Below are positions 35,615 through 44,674 of a DNA stretch of 64,000 nt, one piece after another. The stretch is taken from NCBI GenBank assembly GCA_030427385.1, contig JAUHWR010000001.1:1794042-1858041 (forward strand), in the 5' to 3' direction. The notes beneath the pieces were generated by a model. The model searched no databases. It had not been told where the DNA came from and was given only the letters and a program-made list of their open reading frames with translations. Positions within the stretch are counted from its first letter, which is position 1, and each line of letters opens with the position of its first letter. This DNA comes from Alphaproteobacteria bacterium (lineage in GTDB: Bacteria; Pseudomonadota; Alphaproteobacteria; Micavibrionales; Micavibrionaceae). The position numbers and the translations under genes were made by a program.

Positions 35615-37804
35615 TTAGCTAAAATCAGCCAGCTTGCCGCTATATTTGTTCACATATGCCACAAAATCATCATATGGAATGGGCTTGGAATAACGGAATC
35701 CTTGAACTTCATCACAACCTTCATCAACCAGAAAGGCTTCATGCTCTTTGGTTTCCACCCCTTCCGCAATGACTTTCAGCCCTAAAGAGCGTCCAAGCGT
35801 GATAATCGTTCTGGTGATTGAGGCATCATTCACATCATTCAAGGCATTGCGAATAAAGGATTGGTCAATTTTCAGGCGATCAATCGGGAATTGTCGTAAA
35901 TAAGACAGGGAGGAATAGCCGGTTCCAAAATCATCAATCGCCAATTCAACGCCCAGCGCATGCAGAGCCTTTAACGTTAGAACAGTATGATCAATATCAT
36001 CCATAAATGCACTTTCGGTCACCTCTAATTCCACCAAATGCGGCGGGACACTGGTCTCTTCCAATACCTGTTTGGTAAAGGCAACCAAATCACTTTGCTG
36101 GAATTGTGCGCCGGAAACGTTAATCGCCACGCGAATATCACGTCCGGTCTCTGTTTTCCACTTCATGGCTTGCTCGCATGCCTTACGCATAACCCATTCC
36201 CCGATGGGAACGATCAAGCCGGATTGTTCGGCAATTGGAATAAACACAGCGGGGGAAATAAAGCTGCCGCCTTCTTTACTGTTATCTTGCTTAAACCAAC
36301 GAAGAAGAGCCTCCGCGCCGATAATCTCTCCATTTGTCAGATCAAATTGCGGCTGGAAATACAGCTCAAGCTGATCTTGCTCCATGGCATCGCGTAAATC
36401 ACGTAACATTTGGAAGCGTTGCTGGACAGCGCGGTCAAAGTCGGCAGTATATTCCTTCAGGGTATCTCGTCCCTCCTCTTTGGCACGATTTAACGCGATA
36501 TCTGCATTTTTCAAAACCTGGTTCGGATCATGTCCATGATCGGGATAGGTTGACACCCCAATGGAGGCGCGAATTTGGAAATTTTCGTTAAAGACCTTAA
36601 ACGGTTCCATACGGATGACACGCAAAATGCGCTCTGCCACGTCCACCGAATTATTAATTGAGCTTGAAAGCGGCATCATCACCGCATATTCATCCTCGCT
36701 TAACCGCGCGACGACGGCTGTTTCAGGCAAAGCGGCACGTAACCTTTTGCCAACTGCCTTTAATAGGGCATCGCCAACATTATGCCCCATGGAATCATTA
36801 ATATCTTTGAAATGATCCAAATCAAGGATGATGATTGCGGCGCGGCGCACATGGTCTTCATCACTTTGCGCTTCTCCGGCTGTAAATTCGGTTAATTTTT
36901 GCAAAAATAATGTCCGGTTCGGCAAGAATGTCAGCTGGTCAAAATAGGCCAGATTGTAAATCTGATCTTGTGCCGCCGATTTGATCTTTTTAATATTTTT
37001 CGCGTTTTCTAAAATCAGGCTATGCGCGATATTAATTGATTGCGTGATCTCGTCTTTGGTTTTAAATGGCGGTTCAATCAAATGGGGGTTTTCCGCATCA
37101 TTTGCCGCACTTAATAAACTTTGACGTAAAAACAAAATCGGCTCAAGCAACCAGCGGCTAAGCGCCAGCATTAAAACAGAGGTTACAAAACTCGCCATCA
37201 GGAAGAAAATAATCATACGCTGCTTGGCATATTCGATTTTTTCATCCAAAACATTGGTTGAGGCAACGCGCGCCACAATAATATAAGGGCGGGCATTTAA
37301 TTCAAAGGGACGCAAGGTAAATTCATAAAAAGAACCATCGGCGCTCCAATAGGTTTTGGTGATGTCCTGCGCTTGATGAATTTGGACAATGGGCGAATCC
37401 CCGTAATTTTCCAACATTAATAAATCATGGCTATTATAAACCGTCAGACCAACAATTTTGGTGCTATTACTTAATTGCGACCATTCCGTTTTATCAATCG
37501 GGCTTTGCATAAAGGCCGTATTTTCCTCGGCGGGAATGGCCTGCATGATGCCGATACGGGCTTCTTGTTTCATACGATCCAAAATGCCTTGCTCATGCCC
37601 CTGTATGGTAAATCCGAAAATGCCGACTTGAACGGTCAATATGGTGGCAAAGACAGCAAGTGTAATTTTCCAACTAATCGGGCTGCGCCAAATTTTACCG
37701 GTAGATAAAATTGACGTCTTTGCGCGTTTCTGCGCGCTCTTTTCTTTAGATAATCCCACGGTATTTGTACCTAACAAATTTTTTTCTGTGATAGAGACTG
37801 CCAT
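35615..37804 (-). CDS. Membrane GGDEF-EAL protein, probably a c-di-GMP phosphodiesterase
   Basis: A 729-residue signalling protein. A membrane helix at about 46-67 and another at about 195-217 enclose a predicted periplasmic sensor region. The GGDEF domain (about 290-460) has the signature position changed to SEDEY, so diguanylate cyclase activity is unlikely. The EAL domain (about 480-725) keeps GAEALLRW, NVSGAQFQQ, LEVTESAFMDD, IDDFGTGYSS, LKIDQSF and IAEGVET, so c-di-GMP hydrolysis is likely. Such proteins control the switch between motile and attached life. It is monocistronic by position, next to aroA. Confidence 0.9.
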   Translation of the reverse strand: MAVSITEKNLLGTNTVGLSKEKSAQKRAKTSILSTGKIWRSPISWKITLAVFATILTVQVGIFGFTIQGHEQGILDRMKQEARIGIMQAIPAEENTAFMQSPIDKTEWSQLSNSTKIVGLTVYNSHDLLMLENYGDSPIVQIHQAQDITKTYWSADGSFYEFTLRPFELNARPYIIVARVASTNVLDEKIEYAKQRMIIFFLMASFVTSVLMLALSRWLLEPILFLRQSLLSAANDAENPHLIEPPFKTKDEITQSINIAHSLILENAKNIKKIKSAAQDQIYNLAYFDQLTFLPNRTLFLQKLTEFTAGEAQSDEDHVRRAAIIILDLDHFKDINDSMGHNVGDALLKAVGKRLRAALPETAVVARLSEDEYAVMMPLSSSINNSVDVAERILRVIRMEPFKVFNENFQIRASIGVSTYPDHGHDPNQVLKNADIALNRAKEEGRDTLKEYTADFDRAVQQRFQMLRDLRDAMEQDQLELYFQPQFDLTNGEIIGAEALLRWFKQDNSKEGGSFISPAVFIPIAEQSGLIVPIGEWVMRKACEQAMKWKTETGRDIRVAINVSGAQFQQSDLVAFTKQVLEETSVPPHLVELEVTESAFMDDIDHTVLTLKALHALGVELAIDDFGTGYSSLSYLRQFPIDRLKIDQSFIRNALNDVNDASITRTIITLGRSLGLKVIAEGVETKEHEAFLVDEGCDEVQGFRYSKPIPYDDFVAYVNKYSGKLADFS

Positions 37805-37948
37805 TATGCCCCATAACCTATTTATTTATATTTTGCCTGCTTTCAAATAACGCCGCAATGGTTTTAAAAGAGCATTCATTTGATTTTATACAAAATTTAC
37901 TAAAATTTGATTTATTTTAGAAAAAAATAATAAAGAAAAAAAGGCGGA

Positions 37949-38317
37949 TTATTTTAAGAATGATAATGACAATGCTTTATCTAAAACCCGATAAAAACAA
38001 CTTTGACGATTGGTATGGCATGCGGGGCCGGTCTGCTCGATCTTTAGCAGCAGGCAATCTTGATCACAATCAACGCGTATTTCGACCAGTTTTTGTAAAT
38101 TCCCGCTGGTCTCGCCCTTTTTCCAAATGCGCTTAACATTGCGCCCCCAATAATGCACATAACCGGTTTCCAGCGTTAATTTCAGCGCCTCCTCATTCAT
38201 CCATGCCATCATTTTAATTTCGTGATCATGAATGTCCTGCGTAATAGCGGGAATAAGACCAGCCTCATTCCATTGCGGTACAAAATCTAATGTTTCATCT
38301 CTGAAGGATGCGCCCAT
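37949..38317 (-). CDS. hisI: Phosphoribosyl-AMP cyclohydrolase
   Basis: Opens the purine ring of phosphoribosyl-AMP in histidine synthesis; zinc-dependent. The 122-residue product has [40 protein letters not shown] and the zinc ligands in [11 protein letters not shown] and [14 protein letters not shown]. It is the stand-alone cyclohydrolase, not the HisI/HisE fusion. I chose the ATG at 38317, with AGGAG 10 bases upstream, inside the end of the transporter gene (31-base overlap). No other his genes are in this window. Confidence 0.95.
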   Translation of the reverse strand: MGASFRDETLDFVPQWNEAGLIPAITQDIHDHEIKMMAWMNEEALKLTLETGYVHYWGRNVKRIWKKGETSGNLQKLVEIRVDCDQDCLLLKIEQTGPACHTNRQSCFYRVLDKALSLSFLK

Positions 38318-39228
38318 GACGATGTTTCTCCTAATAAATATATGCCGATAAATATAGCCACCAAACATAATACGCGCCATGCCAAACTTTTATTCATTTG
38401 GGTGCGCGTAAACCATTTGGGGAAATAGCGATAGGCAAATACCCCCAAAACCATTAAAAAGAAGGGCTGCAAGCCGTTCATTGTCTGAACATGACCCGCA
38501 CTAGGCGCAATGGCGAGCGCTTTGGTGAATGACATTTCCGCCAAAATTGCCATTAATTCGGCGCTGACGAATAATAAGAAAATAATAATCGGTAATTTTG
38601 TCACCAGACATGCCACATTCTGGCGATAATTCTTAATAAAAATGGTCATGATAAACGCGCAAATTCCTGCGCCGATTAAATTCCATCCAATAATCACCAG
38701 CCAATGTATATCTTCCGCAAAATACCGTAGCGCCACCGTATAAAGCGCCATCCCGAATGATGACAATAACATACATCCCAGCGTCTTACGCCGAAAACAC
38801 CGCCCCTCCATATCAAATGACATGCCAATCGCGGCGCAGACAATAATCATAGACGCGATCAGCGCCTGCATGGATACAACCTCATCTAAAAACAACCATC
38901 CCAAAGCAAAAACAAAGACCGGAATCGTTTGAAAAATCGGCACGGCCACATTGGAATCATCCTCCTGTATGGCAATGATATACGGCCAAAAAATGAATAT
39001 CGAAGTCGTCCCCAACATACTTAAGGCCAATATTGTATAAAATGGCACATCAAAGCATGGCGGATACAGACAAAGGATAATAACTCCCAACCAAAATCCG
39101 ATCAGGGAGCTAAACACCACCATCATTAATCCCGCCGCGCAAAAATATTTCCGCGCCAGATATTGATCCATAATATTATATATTGCCCATATAAACGGGC
39201 TAATGCTTGCAAATATGATCCAACTCAT
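38287..39228 (-). CDS. EamA/DMT-family membrane transporter
   Basis: A 313-residue polytopic protein with about ten hydrophobic segments. It has the two-repeat plan of the drug/metabolite transporter superfamily, starting [20 protein letters not shown]. The substrate is unknown; relatives export amino acids or metabolites. The ATG at 39228, preceded by GGAG at about five bases, is a better start than the longer frame to 39291. It overlaps the start of hisI by 31 bases, so the two are probably made from one message. Confidence 0.82.
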   Translation of the reverse strand: MSWIIFASISPFIWAIYNIMDQYLARKYFCAAGLMMVVFSSLIGFWLGVIILCLYPPCFDVPFYTILALSMLGTTSIFIFWPYIIAIQEDDSNVAVPIFQTIPVFVFALGWLFLDEVVSMQALIASMIIVCAAIGMSFDMEGRCFRRKTLGCMLLSSFGMALYTVALRYFAEDIHWLVIIGWNLIGAGICAFIMTIFIKNYRQNVACLVTKLPIIIFLLFVSAELMAILAEMSFTKALAIAPSAGHVQTMNGLQPFFLMVLGVFAYRYFPKWFTRTQMNKSLAWRVLCLVAIFIGIYLLGETSSWAHPSEMKH

Positions 39229-39433
39229 ATGTCTCCGGTTTCCCGAAAGTACTCCCTCGCCCCTGTTGATAACAAGAAAAGTGACCCTCACTAATAAAAT
39301 TCGCTGATTATGATCATTACGAATAGGCTATATCTAGCCCTTCACCACCATTTTGTCCAGAGAGATCATCATATAGATAATTGTTTTTAAAAGATTTTTT
39401 TCTACTTGTAATATTTATGTATGTAAAAATTAC

Positions 39434-40669
39434 TTATTTTATACCGCGAATGCGATCCCGCAGAGTGGGCAGACGCCTTTGGCGGGTAAGCTCCATAAGC
39501 CCCAAAGCCGTCATGCCATGAATTTGCACCGTACAGGCATCGGCGGCAACGGAGTCCTCAATGGCGGCAATAATAACTTTTTCATCGCTTTTATTTTTGC
39601 CTTTCAGAAAGTCAACAATGACAATCCCCCCAAGGTTACGCAAGCGTAATTGGCGCCCGATTTCCTTTGCGGCCAGGCGGTTTAACTCCAAATTGGAATT
39701 GGTCTGATCACCGCCGCGATTAATATCCACCGCCAATAATGCCGCCGTTTCCTGTAAAATCAGATTTCCGCCATCATCCAACAAAACATAAGGTTGTAAT
39801 AAATCCTCAATTTGATCCTCAAGACCATAATGGTGATAGAGCGCAAAATCTTCGGCGGCATTTGCAATTTCAATCGGTTCGATCTTTGTCATCAGATCAG
39901 GCGCAAACCGCTCACACCAGCTTTCGGCCTTGCTTAAATGATCTAAAATGGCGACTTCAATTGATTCCACGGTACAACAAGCCATATCGCTAAGGATACG
40001 CTCAATGGCATTCGGCCCGCGCATCAGCTCTTGCGGGGAAGATAACCCCTTGGCTTTGCTTTGCAGCTCCTCCCACGTTTTTTGCAGGATCAAACCTTCT
40101 TTTTTTAAAATATCTGTCTGAATACTTTCCGCCGAGGCGCGTAGAATACAACCCGATAAATTCTCCTCTAACTCCTCCATCATTTGCACCATTTGACGGC
40201 GCACTTTTGAATCGCGGATCCGTCGGGACAGGCGGTTATCGGTTTCTTTTGCAGCAAAAATCAAATATCGCCCCGGCAACGTCACATCAACCGATAGACG
40301 CGTAACTTTGGGCTCAATCTTGACTTTCCGCATCAAATCCAACTCATCGGCGGGAATTTGACCGGCATTCTGGCTTTTTGTAACGCCGGTTTTGGCCTGT
40401 ACAATCAAAACATCCCCCGCATTGGGATCTTTATTGGGGTCGGGAAATTCTTTACGCGGCATCAGGCCCATTAACCCGTTACCCAGATTAATCCAACACG
40501 CATCTAATTTTCGATCAATGGTTTCAACGCGCCCCAAAAAGATCGATCCCCAGCGGATTTCCTCCCCCGGCGTATCACATTCAATGGCAAATAATTTACG
40601 TTTTGTATCCACCGCCGCCGCCCACACAGCGCCCTGTCTCTCATCAACGATAATATCGAGTTTTTTCAT
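39434..40669 (-). CDS. Ribonuclease E/G-family endoribonuclease, short form
   Basis: Cleaves single-stranded RNA in rRNA or mRNA processing. The 411 residues begin MKKLDIIVDERQGAVWAAAV with an S1-like part (RWGSIFLGRVETIDRKLDAC). The catalytic DNase-I-like domain has LLAVDINRGGDQTNSNLELN and IVIVDFLKGKNKSDEKV, carrying the metal-binding Asp pair. The zinc-link and scaffold regions of RNase E are missing, so it is closer to RNase G in size. It lies 86 bases after maf in the same direction, a usual alphaproteobacterial pair. Confidence 0.88.
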   Translation of the reverse strand: MKKLDIIVDERQGAVWAAAVDTKRKLFAIECDTPGEEIRWGSIFLGRVETIDRKLDACWINLGNGLMGLMPRKEFPDPNKDPNAGDVLIVQAKTGVTKSQNAGQIPADELDLMRKVKIEPKVTRLSVDVTLPGRYLIFAAKETDNRLSRRIRDSKVRRQMVQMMEELEENLSGCILRASAESIQTDILKKEGLILQKTWEELQSKAKGLSSPQELMRGPNAIERILSDMACCTVESIEVAILDHLSKAESWCERFAPDLMTKIEPIEIANAAEDFALYHHYGLEDQIEDLLQPYVLLDDGGNLILQETAALLAVDINRGGDQTNSNLELNRLAAKEIGRQLRLRNLGGIVIVDFLKGKNKSDEKVIIAAIEDSVAADACTVQIHGMTALGLMELTRQRRLPTLRDRIRGIK

Positions 40670-40755
40670 ACTGTTTTATAGAATATAGCAGTCAGACAAA
40701 ATAGGAAGGCAGAAGTTAAAATCATCACATAAATTTTTGCCGTTACGCTTATCTT

Positions 40756-41328
40756 TTATAACGCCGTCCCCAACATCTGGCGCACATTATATAAACATAA
40801 TCCAACAATATTAGTATAGGAGCCTAAAATCTCCTTTACATACATCGCAAACGGCCCCTGTATGCCGTACGCACCGGCTTTGCCTTCCCATTCATTGGAG
40901 GCAATATAAGACTCTATCTCTGATGGGGTCAGGCGCTTAACCTTCACAATTGTTTCGACGATGCGTACACTTTGGCGGCCATCGGCATGAATAACGCAAA
41001 TACCACTGATCACGCGATGCCGCCGCCCTGATAAAAGTGTCATAAAGGCCGCGGCTTCGCGTGCATTCTGCGGCTTTCCCAAAATACGCGTTCCGACCGC
41101 CACAATTGTATCTGCCGCCAAAATAAGGGGGGTTGTTTTGCCCTGATATTGGTTGGAAATGTGCTGTGCCTTTGATATGGCTAGACGGCGGACTAACTCA
41201 CGCGGCTTTTCACCTTTATGCGGCGTCTCATCAATATCCGCCGCCATCACACCATCCGGTATAATTCCGATTTGAGCCAACAGCTCCAAACGGCGCGGGG
41301 ATGAAGAAGCAAGAATAATTTTTGACAT
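40756..41328 (-). CDS. maf: Maf-family nucleotide pyrophosphatase
   Basis: House-cleaning enzyme that hydrolyses non-canonical or pyrimidine NTPs to NMPs. The 190 residues show SSSPRRLELLAQIG at the N-terminus, the catalytic AADTIVAVGTRILGKP with the essential Asp, SGRRHRVISGICV and the closing WEGKAGAYGIQGPFAMYVKE. By these motifs it is nearer the YhdE (dTTP/UTP) subgroup, though the specificity call is tentative. It is followed by the RNase E/G gene. Confidence 0.93.
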   Translation of the reverse strand: MSKIILASSSPRRLELLAQIGIIPDGVMAADIDETPHKGEKPRELVRRLAISKAQHISNQYQGKTTPLILAADTIVAVGTRILGKPQNAREAAAFMTLLSGRRHRVISGICVIHADGRQSVRIVETIVKVKRLTPSEIESYIASNEWEGKAGAYGIQGPFAMYVKEILGSYTNIVGLCLYNVRQMLGTAL

Positions 41329-41357
41329 ATTAATTAAGAATACTTATAAGTTTAAAA

Positions 41358-41792
41358 ATGAGTGATAGCACAAATTTTAAAGAATTTACACCATTGGACA
41401 TGATTGTTCATTTGATCCATTCCTGCCAAATTGCCCCCATGGAAATGCGTGAAACAGAGCGCGAATGCGTTGCCTGGCTGGAGGAAAATATAAATCAGAT
41501 TGCCGAACAGAATCTTCCAATTGCAGAGCGCATGGACATTGATCGTTTTCTAACCTATGCCAAAGACGTGATTGAATGTTATTTTAATCCGGACAAAGAC
41601 CCCATTACAAAAAGTACGCTAGCGATTTTGGGTCATGTTCTTAATCAAAACCCTGACATGGCAACCAGTTTATATGATGAGATCGCCAAAGCAGGGTGTC
41701 ATGATCCTGACGAAGAATCTGCCTTTGATCACATATTATCACTGATAGACTCACAAAAACCCCCTGCTTTAGGGATAGAGATGAAGCTATAA
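41358..41792 (+). CDS. Hypothetical protein, 144 aa
   Basis: No family recognised. It is an acidic, helical, soluble protein (MDIDRFLTYAKDVIECYFNP and HVLNQNPDMATSLYDEIAKA) with no signal or membrane segment. It is divergent from maf by 29 bases and overlaps the convergent HAD gene by 6 bases. It lies on the plus strand between infA/HAD and maf, two genes that are often close neighbours, so it looks like an insertion into that group. Confidence 0.65.
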   Translation: MSDSTNFKEFTPLDMIVHLIHSCQIAPMEMRETERECVAWLEENINQIAEQNLPIAERMDIDRFLTYAKDVIECYFNPDKDPITKSTLAILGHVLNQNPDMATSLYDEIAKAGCHDPDEESAFDHILSLIDSQKPPALGIEMKL

Positions 41793-42401
41793 GACCTTAT
41801 AACGCTCTAAATCTCTTAGCAGCAGCTCCGGCGTTTTAAAATGATGGCCATGAAAACCAAGCGCCACAGCTGCCTCCACATTTTCCTGACGATCATCAAT
41901 GAATAGTAACCGTTCAGGCGTTAAAGAATAACGTTGCAGCAGAATCTTATATATGGCGGGATCGGGTTTTAAAACACGCTCATCATCCGATACGACGATG
42001 CCTTTAAACACATCAAAGAAATCATAGGTTTCACGCGTTTTTGCTAAATTTTCTGAATTGTAATTTGTAATTGCATAAAGCGGGACAGATTGCCGATCTA
42101 AATTTTTTAAAATTTCAACGCTTCCCGCTATCGGACCGGCAAGCGTATCAATCCATCTATCCCGATAAGCTTCAAAAATATGCTGATAATGGGGATGTGT
42201 CTCCGCCCAGCTTTGGCAAGCATCCGCCAGTTTTAACCCGCGATCCATTTCATCATTTTTATTGAAATAATCAATCTCTTTGAAAAAAAGAGTCAGTTTT
42301 TGCGGATCATTATCCAGAAAAGGAAGGAAAAAATTTTGTGGTTGCCAATCAACCAACACGCCCCCAAAGTCAAACACAACGGCGTCTAAAGAAATTGTCA
42401 T
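41787..42401 (-). CDS. HAD-superfamily hydrolase, subfamily IA
   Basis: A 204-residue phosphatase-like protein. Motif I is AVVFDFGGVLVDW with the nucleophile Asp; the second Asp of motif I is replaced by Gly, as in many HAD-IA members of the epoxide hydrolase-like type. Motif II Thr lies in YAITNYNSE, motif III Lys in LKPDPAIY and motif IV in LLFIDDRQENVEAA. The substrate is unknown. Its ATG overlaps the infA stop by one base (TAATG), so it is translated with infA. Confidence 0.88.
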   Translation of the reverse strand: MTISLDAVVFDFGGVLVDWQPQNFFLPFLDNDPQKLTLFFKEIDYFNKNDEMDRGLKLADACQSWAETHPHYQHIFEAYRDRWIDTLAGPIAGSVEILKNLDRQSVPLYAITNYNSENLAKTRETYDFFDVFKGIVVSDDERVLKPDPAIYKILLQRYSLTPERLLFIDDRQENVEAAVALGFHGHHFKTPELLLRDLERYKVL

Positions 42402-42619
42402 TACTTCTCGCGGAAAATAATGCGACCTTTGGTCAAATCATAAGGGGTCATTTCAACCACCACTTTGTCACCCGCCAAAACGCGGATACGGTTTTTACGC
42501 ATTTTTCCGGCGGAGTGCGCCAGAATTTCATGTTCATTTTCTAATGTGACACGAAACATAGCATTGGGCAGAACTTCTGTCACAACGCCTTTAAATTCAA
42601 TGAGATCTTCTTTTGGCAT
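42401..42619 (-). CDS. infA: Translation initiation factor IF-1
   Basis: S1-like OB-fold factor that occupies the A site of the 30S subunit during initiation. The 72 residues, [20 protein letters not shown] to [20 protein letters not shown], match the family over the whole length. The stop overlaps the HAD gene start. It is preceded by an 91-base gap before the gene at 42711. Confidence 0.97.
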   Translation of the reverse strand: MPKEDLIEFKGVVTEVLPNAMFRVTLENEHEILAHSAGKMRKNRIRVLAGDKVVVEMTPYDLTKGRIIFREK

Positions 42620-42710
42620 TTAGCTTCTTTTTTTGGTTAGACATAGTTTATCTAATGATATTTGAAGCTTTTGGCAAGGAAAACATGGGATAGTCGATAA
42701 TAAACAGCGT

Positions 42711-43235
42711 TTAATCAACTGCAAATACGCCGCTGAGCGGGATATTACGCTTACTAAAATAGCGCCGGCAAGCGTCTTTCAGTTCGCTTTGAAACGCCAC
42801 ACCATGTGCGCCGCCATCGCCTTGCATCCGTTTCATGATAATGGCTTTCAGGGTTTTATGGTGCGCGCCCACAATCTCATAAGCATCCGAATCAACTTCT
42901 TTCAAACTCTCCAGAAAGCTGAGCATGATATTTGCCAAATTACCGATCAAGTCATATTTAAACATTGACGCATTGGCTTTCAATTGCATGATCGATTGTG
43001 TCATTTTCTCGCGCAATTCTACGGCATCCATTTGTGTTTTTTGAGAATCAATCAAAACCGTTTCCAATTCATCCAGAAATTGCAAACCCAGTGGCACAAA
43101 ATCCACCATGTTAGTTTCAATTACACGCTGGGAATCTTTGACCTTTTGCGCATCCAACGGGCCGGAGCCAACCTTTGACTGTAAAACATAAGAGGCTTTG
43201 ATAATCTTCGTTTCTACATCCTGATCGTTTGTCAT
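42711..43235 (-). CDS. Hypothetical helical protein, 174 aa, next to a response regulator
   Basis: No named family. The sequence is soluble and almost all helical (FLDELETVLIDSQKTQMDAV, LREKMTQSIMQLKANASMFK), ending in a compact C-terminal part with CRRYFSKRNIPLSGVF. It follows the CheY-like gene by 27 bases in the same direction, so a role as its partner (phosphotransfer or output protein) is a fair inference. No conserved His in a clear HPt setting can be pointed to. Confidence 0.65.
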   Translation of the reverse strand: MTNDQDVETKIIKASYVLQSKVGSGPLDAQKVKDSQRVIETNMVDFVPLGLQFLDELETVLIDSQKTQMDAVELREKMTQSIMQLKANASMFKYDLIGNLANIMLSFLESLKEVDSDAYEIVGAHHKTLKAIIMKRMQGDGGAHGVAFQSELKDACRRYFSKRNIPLSGVFAVD

Positions 43236-43262
43236 TTATACTCCAACACGTTTTTACGTTTA

Positions 43263-43751
43263 TTATCTTGATTTGCGGCGATCATTGCCTTGAAAATTCT
43301 CATTAATGCGGCGGCGGCGGTCGGGGCCAAAATAATGCTTTGATTCCACAAAATCACGCGGACGATTAATTACATGCGCGATGCGCTTGGCCAGATCATC
43401 AGCCGTAAATGGTTTCACCAAAAATTCTGTCACGCCGGTGTCACGTGCCTCTGATACACGCGGAAAGGCACTATATCCCGTCATCATAATAATCGGGACA
43501 AAACGATTGGGTGAATTACCGCTACGGCGGACCAGATTAATCAATTCCAACCCGCTTGATTTCGGCATATGCCAATCGGTGATAATAATATCCGGATTAT
43601 GGCGCACGAAACTGCGGAATCCTTCTTCCCCGCCATCGGCGTTATATATATTACCGACCCCCAATGTCATCAAAACAGCATGGATGATTTTCCGCATAGG
43701 AAGTGTATCTTCGACGACTAACACACTGAGATGTTCAAATTTAAAAGACAT
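43263..43751 (-). CDS. CheY-like single-domain response regulator
   Basis: A 162-residue receiver domain with an extra tail. The acidic pocket is E14/D15 (VVEDTLPMRK), the phospho-accepting Asp59 is in DIIITDWHMPKSSG, the switch Thr91 in MMTGYS and Lys113 in FLVKPF. About 35 residues follow, containing FGPDRRRRINENF and DRRKSR, a basic tail with no DNA-binding fold. So output is probably by protein contact, as for CheY. The 174-aa gene directly downstream is the likely partner. No histidine kinase is adjacent. Confidence 0.9.
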   Translation of the reverse strand: MSFKFEHLSVLVVEDTLPMRKIIHAVLMTLGVGNIYNADGGEEGFRSFVRHNPDIIITDWHMPKSSGLELINLVRRSGNSPNRFVPIIMMTGYSAFPRVSEARDTGVTEFLVKPFTADDLAKRIAHVINRPRDFVESKHYFGPDRRRRINENFQGNDRRKSR

Positions 43752-43883
43752 AGCACCAAAAAAATTGTTCTATTTAAGTTATAATATAAAATCCTTAGCA
43801 AGAAGTTGATTTTTTGGAATTTTTTATAATTTTTTGCAATTTTAAGTCGTTATTTAAAAAATTCCCGTCATCCGTGTGATCTA

Positions 43884-44528
43884 TTATAGCGCTCTTTCCC
43901 CGAAAAATCCACTTCCAACCCTGATCATAGTTGCGCCCAAATCAAGTGCTTTTGGATAATCCTCGCTCATCCCCATACTTAAATCGGATAAGGCATTTTC
44001 GCCTGCGATTTTTTTTAAAAATGCAAAATGTAATGCCGCCGGTGCGTCAATCGGCGGGATGCACATCAATCCCATGATGGGTAATCCGCATGTATGGCGA
44101 CAAAAATCGAGAAAATCAGGAAGATTTTGGGCTGAAATGCCGCTCTTTTGCTCTTCCTCGCCTGTATTTACCTGAATCAAACAGGGAACAGCCTTATTTT
44201 GCGCCGCCATTTCTTCGCCTAACTTAACCGCCAGTTTTTCACGGTCGAGCGTGTGGATTACATCAAATAATGCCACCGCTTCTTTAACTTTATTAGTTTG
44301 CAGCGGGCCGATTAAATGCAGCTCCAAATCGGGATAAGCCGCGCGGCGCTCCTGCCAATGCTCTTGCGCTTCCTGAATACGATTCTCACCAAATATACGC
44401 TGCCCACAGGCCAGCGCTTCGTCCAATCTCTCATCGGGTTGGCGTTTGCTGACCGCAATCAATTTTGCGGCGGGGCGGCGATCTTTAAAGGTTTGTAAAA
44501 TAACGGCGCGGTTTTCAGATATGCTCAT
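43884..44528 (-). CDS. YggS-family PLP-binding protein
   Basis: Single-domain PLP protein of the YggS/PROSC family, which keeps pyridoxal phosphate in balance and affects amino acid pools. The 214-residue TIM barrel has the PLP Lys in AKLIAVSKRQPDE and GENRIQEAQEHW, then LHLIGPLQTNKVKEAV, SGISAQNLPDF, LMCIPPIDAP and LSMGMSEDYPKALDLGATMI, the phosphate-binding end. The ATG at 44528 is followed by a normal family N-terminus. It stands alone between the response regulator and the porin gene. Confidence 0.93.
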   Translation of the reverse strand: MSISENRAVILQTFKDRRPAAKLIAVSKRQPDERLDEALACGQRIFGENRIQEAQEHWQERRAAYPDLELHLIGPLQTNKVKEAVALFDVIHTLDREKLAVKLGEEMAAQNKAVPCLIQVNTGEEEQKSGISAQNLPDFLDFCRHTCGLPIMGLMCIPPIDAPAALHFAFLKKIAGENALSDLSMGMSEDYPKALDLGATMIRVGSGFFGERAL

Positions 44529-44617
44529 AAGGGCGTTTTAGCATCGCCGTCGCGATATAGCAATATATCCTGCTTGCAGCACAGCACTCACCTACGCCCT
44601 ACGCTGTGTCTATACGC

Positions 44618-44655
44618 ATAAAAAAAGGGCAGATCAAATGATCCGCCCTTTTAAA
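44618..44655 (-). terminator. Terminator of the porin gene
   Basis: On the minus strand, AAAGGGCGGATC and GATCTGCCCTTT form a stem with one mismatch around a 4-base loop, followed by seven T residues. It lies about 20 bases past the porin stop. Confidence 0.92.
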
Positions 44656-44674
44656 TTCATATCAACTGATAAAA

